From Aurelia coerulea (taxonomy: Eukaryota > Cnidaria > Scyphozoa > Semaeostomeae > Ulmaridae): a DNA stretch of 64,000 nt. The stretch lies in the NCBI GenBank assembly GCA_039566865.1, contig CM076959.1, positions 3,889,501 through 3,953,500 on the forward strand, written 5' to 3'. The notes under the pieces were generated by a model. It searched no databases. It was given only the letters and a program-made list of their open reading frames with translations, and was not told the DNA's origin. The position numbers and the translations under genes are program-made. Below, piece by piece: positions 22,108-32,410 of this stretch. Numbering within the stretch: the stretch's first letter is position 1; every line of letters starts with the position of its first letter.

Positions 22108-24265
22108 CGGTAAATTACAAAAGTTTCGTATTTTTAATTCATAGTTTAGTTTTTTAAAGGGAATCTCAGGATCTATAAACCTTTGACAAAAATAACAGGA
22201 AATTCTCATATCCGATATGGCTAGAGCCACTTGAACCACTTTTATTATAAAAATGAGTGTATTATTGTTGAGAATTTCTTCCGGAATCAAACCAGCTGTG
22301 AATCATAATGTTCTGACTTCCCGTCTAATTTCAATCGAATCTCTGCACATGGGGATGGCGTGGCAAGTGCCTGGAAAAATCAACACATCGATGGTGCCAG
22401 CCTTTAGTAAATTTTAGTGACTCCTTGCCATAAAAACTTGAAAACTCAAAATCTAATTGTTTGAACCTCTTGGGGGGACTAATATAGCATTTGGGGGACT
22501 ATTTCCTTTTTAGCATGGTCACCATTGCAACGCATTTTTTACCTTCTTTCAAGCAAATATTTCGAACTGTCAAAGAAGCTCACCTCCCATAGCCAAAGCT
22601 CTGAAGGTACAGATCAGTGACCGAACATTTCTACCACATACAACTTTGTTACTTTTGTAGATTTCTTTCACATGATTGTTGATGTGAATTTGGTGATTTT
22701 TCTGACAGTACCAACAGGGGATGTTTGGGGGTCCCAAAACCGTAAAACCGCTCAAAATTTAAAATGCAAAACATTTTGCGATATTTTACATTAAACCGAA
22801 ACATAGCGTACAAGATTACAAAATATGGTGAAACCCCGTGACCGTAAAACCCAAACATTCCCTCTATCAAGTAGCAAGCCCGGAGGAAATTAAATCTGGC
22901 TTCGTCAGCTACTGAAATTCTGCAAGACAGTTTTCTGGGAGCACACACCCCGGGGGGGTACTTCATTGTCAACCTGATTCGACCTGAATCTGGACTTTGA
23001 GAAAAGGACCCATTCGTATGACGGAGTATTCAAAAATTTCGAGCCCATTTGCATGAATATCAGGAAATCTTTGACCCATGTGCATGAATTTGTGGATTTG
23101 AAACAAAGGAAAATTTCAGTTTTTTGGCCTGGATTATCATTATGGGGCCGATTGATAAGAAAATTCTCAAAGAAGTACCCATCTACCAGAATTGTGGTTA
23201 AAAACAGACCCATATGTAGAGAATTTCGGATGAAAAAACCCATCCATATGAGCGGCACGTCCAGTACAACTTAACAATGAAGTACCCCCCCCCCGGGGCA
23301 CACACGTGCTTGACTGTATGTAAAGCAAAGCCCACCATGGTGAAGCCTGCTGCACAGACAAAATTACCATTAGTGCCTAAAAATTCTGAAAATAAAATGG
23401 TACCCGATAAGACAAAATATGCCAGCAGCATAAAACTATGGATTCTCCGACGAAAGTCACAACGTGGTGAAGCATAGCTTTTGAAAAATCGACGCAGATC
23501 AGTTCACAGTTGCACAACCTGAAATGAAATCTAAACAATACCACAAACTGTGCAAATGATGAACAACTGGGCATTGTTTTCAAACAATAGTGAGTGAGTG
23601 CATGAGGGCAGCAATAACTCAATTTGCTGTTGTCTAAAGTTTCTTACGAACCCCCGTTTATGATAAAAATGATCTTGGCGCCATTACAGGATAAGGATTA
23701 AAACTGTCATTGATCCCTGTCACTTCTTAACATTCCACAGCTGTGTTCACGCGAGCCTAGCATAGATCCAAGTTTGTTTCAGTTGAAATCTGAAGGAATT
23801 CCAGCATATTTTCAAGAAAATATGCGCAAAATGAACTGAAGAGATCGTGAGGAACACAATGGTGTAATTTTTTTTCAAAACCGACCAATAGTTTGGCTAT
23901 TCCATGTCGACCATTCCATTCCATTCCATCACTCCATGTTTTACAGATTTTTTCCCTACAACTCACATCAATTAAACGACTTAACTGATGTCTGCCCACA
24001 CAGTCTGTTATCATGCTTGTTGTTTCAGTCGATATTTAAGGGAATTTCATGAGACTTTCAAGAAAACATATGTAAAATAAACTAAGAAGATCTTAAGGAA
24101 CACATTGGTGTAATTTTTTTCCAAAGCGACCAGTAGTTTGGCTATTCCATATCTACCATTCCATCTATACCATTCCATTCCATCATTCCATTCCATCATT
24201 CCATTCCATTATTCCATTCCATCATTCCATTCCATCATTCCACACTCCATGTTTTACAGATAGCC
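22108..24265 (+). mobile_element. 3' terminal non-coding region of the KDZ element
   Basis: Directly follows the KDZ stop. It is nearly identical, in reverse complement, to 11705-13515. Homology crosses the stop codon into the last KDZ codons, which ties this sequence to the KDZ element rather than to an independent insertion. It ends CATGTTTTACAGATAGCC at 24265, followed by GCTCTGAAAC. The last about 610 bp are the terminal repeat. A 349-bp MITE is inserted at 22949-23297. Confidence 0.75.
22949..23297. mobile_element. hAT-like MITE with CCCGGGG termini, TSD GCACACAC
   Basis: The uninterrupted version of this locus is visible at about 12665-12680, so the insertion is directly demonstrated. 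Starts CCCGGGGGGG then TACTTCATTGT, ends ACAATGAAGTACCCC and a C/G run. The 8-bp duplication GCACACAC lies at 22941-22948 and 23298-23305. Confidence 0.9.
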
Positions 24266-25774
24266 GCTCTGAAACCCACTGAAACCTTTTTTGGGTGTAA
24301 TTAACACAAAGATTCTGAACCACAAAATAGAATGTCCAGTGCAGATGTTTATACTGTATTCTTCTTCTTACAGCTTCCACAGCCTGCTTTTTTTCATGAC
24401 TTGCCCAAGGGAGCATAGAATTTTCATTGTCTGCAATTGCTAATTTGGGTGTTAATCAAAAGTAAGAGATCATATTCTAATATGATCTGTCCTTTTTGCT
24501 GTATGTAACATCATTTGTAAGATCTCAAAATGCAAGATCTCAAAACGAGTAAATAGCATAATTTGTACTCAAACTATTGTCCAAACAGTTGCTATCCAGT
24601 TTCAAAACATTTTGGAGTGCGATAGAAAAATTAAAACTGCAATTTACAAACAGTTCTTCACTTTTCAAATTCTTAATGTTTCTTAAGTTTTAAAAAATTG
24701 AGCCTACCATTTCATATAAAATAAGCGGTTTCTCATGAAAAATATGTGTGTTTGTGCAGTACAGGTATTGCAGAGACCAACATGAAGAATTCTCTTAACA
24801 CAATAATCAATATGATCAATACAAAATGTGTCAAATAATTCCCAAAATGTAATTCCTTTGATGTAAAAGCGTGCCAAGAAGGATTCCCTTGATTGTGAGT
24901 TTAGTTTCTTATGAATAGACTGTGAATAGGGTTTCTTTCTTATGTAAAAATGATATATTTGACATGTTGTGTAATATTTGTAATTTGCAATTAAGAAAGG
25001 TGACCAAAAAATAAAGAATGTTGGCCTACTAATATAATAGCATTACTAATAAAACCAAGGTACAATTCTATTAGCATTTGTTCGTTTCTTTTTGTTAGTG
25101 AAGGGTAGACAAGTGCCTTACTTACGCCATCAATCGGTATCTGCATAGTTTTAGGCAACGTTTTAGGCATACATTTTCCTTGTTGTACCACACAGGTAAC
25201 CAGAGTAACCACAGGTATCTTTTTTCCTTACTTGGTTTTAGTAGTGTTTACCAAATTGGCCAATATTGTTTGTGATCTGGTGTGATGATGCAAAAGTGGA
25301 ATCGACAAAATTGGCAAATTTGGTAAACACTAAAAAAGTAAAGATAGAGGTACTTGTTACCTACATCTATACTAATTTTGCCAGATTTTGCCCCCTTACC
25401 TGTTGTGTTCGTACCAATCCAATGAAAGTGGTACGTTCGGCAATGTATATAATATATCTATATCTAGCTAGGATATTCGGTGGAATATTATAGATAGTCA
25501 AATTTAGGCCCATGATATTCGTATCGTCCGGAGTTTAAATCATATACATGCCAACAGCATATGAAAAATTGGGGCTAAATCCAGCATCGCACACCTCATT
25601 GGGTTCTGGTAAGGTTTAGTTAGGATCAGCATTTTAGGCCCGGCCACCCACACAAGCTAATCAGTACAAACTAGACTAACCACAACGTCAATGATGGGCA
25701 CCAATAAAATTACCAAAGTAACGAGGACATGATAGATGCGACTACTCACCGTATAGCAATGCACAGTTTGTTGT
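24266..25774. other. AT-rich spacer, no gene seen
   Basis: No ORF with recognisable domains. Contains a CTTCTTCTTAC-type stretch near 24360 and paired inverted 'TTACCAAATTGG / CCAAATTTGGTAAACACTAAA' blocks near 25240 and 25310, possibly a small palindromic element. Confidence 0.5.
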
Positions 25775-26020
25775 AAGGTTCTCATTCCGAACTTTGCATT
25801 ACTTCCTACAACTCCAAGCATTCAAGGCGTGTTCAGGGTAACGAAAGAACCGCCAAAACCCTAGTGAGAATAGATGTGCTTCGCACGGTAACTGCGTAAG
25901 GTTCTCATTCCGAACTTTGCATTACTTCCTACAACTCCAAGCATTCAAGGCGTGTTCAGGGTAACGAAAGAACCGCCAAAACCCTAGTGAGAATAGATGT
26001 GCTTCGCACGGTAACTGCGT
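25775..26020 (+). repeat. Exact tandem duplication of 123 bp
   Basis: Two copies, 25775-25897 and 25898-26020, appear identical across the whole unit (AAGGTTCTCATTCCGAACT to CGGTAACTGCGT). Either very recent or an assembly artefact. Confidence 0.9.
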
Positions 26021-26399
26021 AGGTGCATCAAAATGAGTTGGGCTGGTTGCAACGAAACCAATCACAACCAGAGCTGCGCAGTCCTGAATTGTGACCCATT
26101 TGAACAACATTACTTGCACATTTCTTCATAACAATGAACATTTATACATTTTCAGGTATTTCTCATCAGAAATTAATTTCAACCTTTGCTTCATCATATT
26201 CATACTGCTACAGCAGGCTCATCGGTACGTCCTTGCTTCATTGATTGTAATGAGTTGTAATGGGTGGTTATGGAAAATATCCGGACCCCCCCCCCCCCCC
26301 ATGGAAGACTGCTCACCAAATTGGAAAGATCCGGATGTTGCCTCTAAAAGTACAGGAATGTCCGGAGTTTTTGATTTTACAGACAATTTACCGGGAGTC
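26021..26399. other. Spacer with C run
   Basis: No gene. Contains a C run at 26285-26300 after ATCCGGA. ATCCGGATG and GTCCGG words here resemble the unit of the following array. Confidence 0.4.
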
Positions 26400-26616
26400 A
26401 CTAATTCTAGATCCGGAATTCAAGATTCACACTAATTCTAGATCCGGAATTCAAGATTCACACTAATTCTAGATCCGGAATTCAAGATTCACACTAATTC
26501 TAGATCCGGAATTCAAGATTCACACTAATTCTAGATCCGGAATTCAAGATTCACACTAATTCTAGATCCGGAATTCAAGATTCACACTAATTCTAGATCC
26601 GGAATTCAAGATTCAC
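26400..26616 (+). repeat. Seven perfect copies of a 31-bp unit
   Basis: The unit begins ACTAATTCTAGATCCGGAAT and ends AAGATTCAC, repeated seven times without visible difference (217 bp). It contains adjoining XbaI, BspEI and EcoRI recognition words, which resembles a polylinker. One frame is open through all copies, but this follows from the sequence and is not evidence for a gene. Confidence 0.95.
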
Positions 26617-27106
26617 TGGAAAGAATTGCGATTTGCGATTAGACGTATTTTTTGTAAGAAACGGTTGGCTCAATTTTTCGAAAGTTCAGAAACAACCCTA
26701 CCTACAGTACCTGAATTCAAAAAGCTTCGACACCATTTGGACATCTTTTTATGTTATTTACTTTTTTGAGATCTTAATGCCCAAAAAAATTAAGAAACTG
26801 CCTACCACTACCAGCTCCGGATCTTAGTTTCTTATCAAAAATACGTTTATATGAGAAATGTCAGCCAATTTACAATCATAGGCCGCTATATAGGCCTATT
26901 AGCTCAAAGGAGGGCTGACTGCCCACATATGAGGATGTCTAGAGAGCAGGGCTGAGTTTTCAGTTCGGTTAACCAGGCTGGAATCCTCACACAGTTCGGT
27001 TAACCGGGCTGGAATCCTCATACAATTCAAGATAATTTTTGAGAAAATTTTTTGAGAGCTTTTGAGAAAATATAAAAAGCAGAATGTACGGACTGACAGG
27101 ATGTAA
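26617..27106. other. Spacer with a short tandem duplication
   Basis: No gene seen. At 26961-27022 a 31-bp segment (CAGTTCGGTTAACC.GGCTG...) is duplicated in tandem with few changes. Confidence 0.5.
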
Positions 27107-27114
27107 ATGATTTC

Positions 27115-27259
27115 CATAAGCGTACGGGAAGAAAAAATCTAGGGGGGGGGGGGCTGCTGCCTAACACAAAGTCCATTGTTTAGCATAATTTTGCCCAATT
27201 GGGGCTTATTTTCGATAATCTTTCTAAAGTTGGGGGGCTCCCCGCCTCGTACGCTTATG
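27115..27259. mobile_element. 145-bp palindromic MITE, 8-bp TSD ATGATTTC
   Basis: Inverted ends CATAAGCGTACG with G/C runs just inside. Perfect flanking duplication ATGATTTC at 27107-27114 and 27260-27267, suggesting hAT-type insertion. Confidence 0.8.
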
Positions 27260-27267
27260 ATGATTTC

Positions 27268-28093
27268 TGTTACTTTTCATGTCAATTTCTTTTTCAAACA
27301 GCAGCTCACACTCGATACAGTGAGGGATATAAAAAATCTTTAAATGCTCAGCAGATAACCCTTGCTGTGAATTTTAATTCTGCAGATATTGAAGAAAATA
27401 ATAGACATTAAAAGACATGTCACTGAAAGAACATAACATAAATCTCAATTAACCAAACGAAAAGACTGTTTGTCAATATCAATAAAACAATAAACGCTAT
27501 TATATACATATACAATATCTTTATGTGCAAAGTTCAATAGCTTGCAGCTCATAATTTTTACCCACTTCTACAGGAACTCAAATCTCAGATAATAAAAATT
27601 AAGAAAATTCATTGCAGATCTTTAATTTTATTTGCACTCGTTTCTTGTATTGTATTACTAAGAAGGAACATTGGAACTCCTCCAAACGTATGGGGAACAT
27701 GACCTTGCAAAATTTTCATGAGGGCACATGATGGACAGGATGCAAAGATATTATGAACCTGTTATTTTCATGAACAGGTCAATTCCTAAGTTTCTTGTAA
27801 AGGATATATGTAATGCAGTTACAGCATTTTTTTATGGTTCTCTCACTCTGTCTCATAAGTTTATTTCTTTGGAAACAGTTAAGGAGAAGAGTAAGCCTAC
27901 TGACAAAATTCATGCATACCATAAATGCGTTTGGCCGTTGAACTGCCATTTCATTAAAGATATTTCAAACTAGATATCGCTCAAAAGAGCTCAGCAATAA
28001 TCTTGTACGAGTTATCAGATTTGGATAGTTAACAATTTAGTATTTTAAGTTTTGTAAAATTCGTTCATTTCAGTTGCTCACTCTCATGCAGTG
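27268..28093. other. AT-rich spacer, no gene supported
   Basis: Two short ORFs (27199-27411 and 27728-27973, +) have no recognisable domain or splice context. I cannot support them as genes. Confidence 0.45.
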
Positions 28094-28098
28094 CAGGT

Positions 28099-28363
28099 CC
28101 ACAGGAAGCCCACATTACAGTTGATTAAAAAAATTTTCAAAAATATTTTATTCAAAAGAAAATACCTTCCCTTTCGTCACTATAGCGTTTGTTGTTTTCT
28201 TACGCCTTTCCAGTTTGTTATTTGTGAAATAAATACAGCACTTTTTGAGAGAGCACAAGGAAACAAGGGAGTGAAAAGGAAAAACGAAAGGGAAGGTATT
28301 TTCTTTTGAATAAAATATTTTTGAAAAATGTTTTCAATTAACTGTAATGTGGGCTTCCTGTGG
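28099..28363. mobile_element. 265-bp palindromic MITE, 5-bp flank CAGGT
   Basis: Inverted arms of about 85 bp starting CCACAGGAAGCCCACATTAC. Flanked by CAGGT at 28094-28098 and 28364-28368. Arms are nearly complementary, giving a stable hairpin. Confidence 0.75.
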
Positions 28364-28368
28364 CAGGT

Positions 28369-28904
28369 CTTTGCAAATAGTAATATGAGGCTAGATGGAT
28401 CGACTTTGCATTGTGAAATGACATGATTAGCTGCGTGTTTCAAGGATTTCACTATGGTCAGTTTTCGCAAAAAAACCTTGACCTGGGTCGGTTCCAGAGC
28501 TAAACGTTCCAAAAAGTTAAAATTCCTAATAATTAACATCTTGCTCTCATTAAGTGTCCAATTTTCTCTGCAACAGAATCAAACAAAAACTTAGAACTAC
28601 CACGGGGCTAAACCTCCCAAACCTCCTTAAAGTCCTTTATCAGATTTCTATTCGGAAGCAGGAAGCATGGTAAATCTTGTACACTTTCTTGACTTTGTGC
28701 AAACAAAATTACGTCATCAGCCAATCCTACAAAATGTTGTATAACTCAGAAATGAAACAAGCTATCAAACGATTTTAAACAGAAGCTTTTATCACTCAAC
28801 AATGCTATTAATTTGTATTGGCAAAAATTTTCGCTTCAGATCACCTTCAAACCCAGTGAAATTTCAAATCCCTTGTAAGACTCGACTTTAAATCTCTAAG
28901 CTCT
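28369..28904. other. Spacer, no gene seen
   Basis: The minus-strand ORF 28180-28539 runs through the MITE arm and has no domain. Nothing else is recognised. Confidence 0.45.
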
Positions 28905-28913
28905 TGTCAATGA

Positions 28914-30080
28914 GGCTATTAGAAATCACCGGCCCCGGCCCCCCGGCCCCGGCCCTCGGCACCATGGCGCTCGGCCCTCGGCCCCCACAAATATAGGTAT
29001 TTCTTCGTTTCATAGCTGTCTGGCTGTTCCCGCATTTAAAATGATCCCAACGGTGCCGTTCAATCGAAAAATCGCAATGTTCGAAGCCTCCAAGAGCTTA
29101 AGAAACTCCTTTCAAGTAAAGTGAGAGAACTTCGAGGGGCCGGGCAGTCATCTGAGTCTCGCAAAACAAGTTGAGTATGATTTCCTAAACAAACCACAAA
29201 TGTACACACACCACACGCTCCTTCGCATACAATTCATGCGCCTTCGTAGTCGTTCTGGCTAACTGTCGCCCTGAAAACCCCTCTTTCCCCTGTTTCGAAA
29301 TTACGCAGAGTAAATTGTTTGTAAGTAACTCTTTCTAAGAAACTAAACGCACCGATGGCGAGATGACCATTACCAAGAAATTAGGAAACTCCAAACACTT
29401 TGTTGAGAAAGAAATTAATTCCTCTTTCCACTTTCTTCTCATAACCTGTGCTTGCCTGTGTCCAAGACATTTATTGAAAGTCAAGGGGATCCCGCCGATT
29501 TAAAGAATGTTCGTAAAAACGATTTCAAGAGGAACCTTCAATATTCTCATTTACATTAGTATTATTCCGTTTTGATTATGGTTTCGAAGAACACTTTACT
29601 TCATGTTGCTTCACTTTGGTGTCCTGTCACCCACTCGAAAAGCTGTCCGTTCCAAGGGTCAAAAGTAAGGAATTATGTTGAACAGTTTGCGGTCCACATA
29701 TTTGTAAATAATGCATCAAAGAATGCAACCATATGGAATGTGACTCCCTCGATTGACTACGAAGGCGCATGAATTGTATGCGAAGGAGCGTGTGGTGTGT
29801 GTACATTTGTGGTTTATATTCAACTTGTTTTGTGAGACTCAGATGACTGCCCGGCCCCTCGAAGTTCTCTCACTTTACTTGAAAGGAGTTTCTTAAGCTC
29901 TTGGAGGCTTCGAACATTGCGATTTTTCGATTGAACGGCACCGTTCGGATCATTTTAAATGCGGGAACAGCCAGACAGCTATGAAACAAAGAAATACCTA
30001 TATTTGTGGGGGCCGAGGGCCGAGCGCCATGGTGCCGAGGGCCGGGGCCAGGGGGCAGGGGCCGGTGATCTCTAATAGCG
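28914..30080. mobile_element. MULE-like non-autonomous element, about 320-bp TIRs, 9-bp TSD
   Basis: Left arm 28914-29250 and right arm 29757-30080 are inverted copies. Both contain a G+C-rich GGCCCCGGCC-type block, then ATATAGGTATTTCTTCG-like, GCTGTCTGGCTGTTCCCGC and CGCTCCTTCGCATAC words. Perfect flank TGTCAATGA at 28905-28913 and 30081-30089. Long TIRs plus a 9-bp TSD are typical of Mutator-like elements. The centre has no transposase ORF. Confidence 0.8.
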
Positions 30081-30089
30081 TGTCAATGA

Positions 30090-30997
30090 TAATAAAATTG
30101 ACGTTTCATGGCATATCTGTCAAAACATACCACCATTTGAGAGCAACGTTAACATGAGCGTGGCCCTTCTTAACTCTGACTCTACCCCTCAAAGATGCCG
30201 GACGTAGCACATTTTAGGAGGGGCGAAGCTGCAAATTTGACGGAAAAACAATAGGAAGATAAAACTTCGGCCATTTTCGAGGGGGCAAGAGGGGCAGTCA
30301 CCCTCGCCCTTCTCTCCGGCACAGCTGTGCTTAGATCCTAAGAGCTGCTCAGCTATGCTTTTGGGTCACATTTTGTTTCAATAAATACCATTTGCAACGA
30401 AATATGGAATCTTATATTTACTAGCTTGATAACCAGACCCAAGGCTAATATTTACTGGTTGAGTAAAAAAGTGAACAAATCTTTGAAAACTCTAATGCAA
30501 AACCCGTCCAACCAAGTCATAAAATCTAAAAACTCTTAGTTTAAATTAGGCCTCGACTTAACTTTTTGACATTCCCTTTATAACTGTGCGTTTTACGGCT
30601 GTTCAATCTGTCTGATCAAGATTCTGAAAAGTAATTGTCTTCTTGGTATCTAGCATCAAGTAGAGAGCGAGATAACTGTTTACAGTTTCCTATTGCATTT
30701 TACCAATCAATCAAAAGTTGAAAAACGAGTTAAAGGGAAACATTTTCGGCAACGAAACTTTCCTGATTTACGAACTTAGTTTTGCCCCAAGATATGTGCT
30801 CAATACTATGAGGTAAGGGGGTGGTCTTTACTTCCTCTAGGGGAGGGGATGAAAGACATCTGGAAGGGGAAACACACAAAAAACCAATTTCGATGGGGGG
30901 GTATGAAAATAATCGGAAATAAATCCTATCGAATTCCGAAAAAACATATACTGAAGCTCTTCTCTTTTCTAAGGTAAACCCTATTCATTGCTGATAC
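30090..30997. other. Spacer, no gene seen
   Basis: Contains a GGGG-rich patch at about 30810-30905. No ORF with a domain. Confidence 0.45.
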
Positions 30998-30999
30998 TA

Positions 31000-31602
31000 C
31001 CGGGTGCGCCAAAATAAACTATGCACGTTTGGCAGGCCATGATAAATCATACACTGGACCAATTTTGAAGATTTATGACTTAATCTCTAGCAGAAAGCCT
31101 GAATTAGATTCTAGGACTTTTTGCAAATTTTTCCGTTCTCTGTTTTTAGAGCTAGAAGCGAGTTGTTTTAATGTTCGTTTTCGAAATCATTGAAAAAGAT
31201 AAAGGAAACTTCGATCAAATTTTAAAAGATTCAACATGAATGAACAAAGAGAAAACGTTTCAGGAGGATTTGGGGGTTTAGTACAAACTCTAGTATAGCA
31301 TATTACAATTGGTCGATTTCTAAATCCCAAATCACCGCGAACAAGTTCTCTCTTTGTCCATTCATGTCGATCATTTAGAAAACTTGATCGATGTTTCTCG
31401 ATCGTTTTCAGTGTTTTCGAAAACTAAGATTTTAGGAAACTCACTTCTAGCTCTAAAAATTGAAAATGATAAAATTTGCAAAAAAACCCTGTATTTAATT
31501 CAGGCTTTCTGCTAACGATTAAGTCATAAATCATCAAAATCGATCGAGTGTACGATTCATTGTGGCCTGCCAAACGCACATAGTTTATTTTGGCGCACCC
31601 AG
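31000..31602. mobile_element. Mariner-like MITE, TA target, CCGGGTGCGCC ends
   Basis: Ends CCGGGTGCGCCAAAATAAACT and its complement flanked by TA (30998-30999 and 31603-31604). Arms of about 190 bp with moderate divergence. The ORF 31424-31609 lies wholly within the right arm. Confidence 0.75.
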
Positions 31603-31604
31603 TA

Positions 31605-32410
31605 GTCATTGTTGCAGTAATTCTAAAAATACAAGTTCTTGCTCAACACCACTGTTCGGTGATCTTTTCTCACCCACGTAAAGTGGCATTGCTGTTCATG
31701 TAATCATCTGCGACGAGTATTGGGAGGAAGGGCTGAAAACTTTCTGGTCTGTAGCAAGGGGTCAAAAGTTTTATAACAGAGAGGGGATCAAATTCCGTAA
31801 AATATCTAAAAATGTCTTCCACCCTCTCCCCCGCAAGAACTGATGACCTGTCCCTTATCTTGAAGGTTTGCTTCCAAAGCATTTAACCAAACAGCATTAA
31901 ATTACCATTGTTTATGATGATCACAAAAGATAAAACCAAGTTTAAAATTTTTAATAAAATCTGTAAGCATCTCAAATAGAAATGCTGATTCCAGTCAGTG
32001 GAATCTTCCAAGCCAACAACTCGGAGAATTCTAGTACTTTTCAGTGATAATATCTACGTCCTACACTACCTTAATACACCAAATTAGCATGGGTATTAAT
32101 TTAACGCAGTGAAAATCTAAATTTAAGCCATCATGAATTAAAGCGAATGCTGAAGCTAGCTTCTCAAGTGTGCTATAATGAACGCAAGTTAAGGTGGTTT
32201 TATAAATCAACATACAAATTGTCCATTCGCGTAAATTATTGCACCGTGCTAATTTAGTGTGATAAGATATATCCGAATGAAATGGTGGCACAAGCCCCAC
32301 TTTGCAACCAACATAATTCATAATATTGTTAAAATATCAAGATCCTCAAAAATGATTTCAATGCAACATACCTCGGATGTCATAGGGATTCTGTCAAGTA
32401 CACAAAATTC
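31605..32410. other. 3' flank of the MULE transposase ORF
   Basis: No gene recognised. The ORFs at 31670-31882 and 32061-32321 lack domains. A terminal inverted repeat for the MULE could lie here but I could not identify one. Confidence 0.4.

Noticed and set aside
22102..24014. Several minus-strand ORFs (for example 22649-22972, 23377-23622, 23757-24014) as a conserved gene, because they recur at 12006-13513 and 14343-14600
   Set aside because: The recurrence is explained by nucleotide-level duplication of the KDZ 3' terminal region. The ORFs have no domains and run through terminal repeats.
26400..26616. CRISPR-like array
   Set aside because: Units follow each other with no spacers, and the surroundings are animal transposon DNA.
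29572..29772. Short + strand ORF inside the 28.9-30.1 kb element as its transposase
   Set aside because: Too short, no catalytic motif, and it runs into the right inverted arm.
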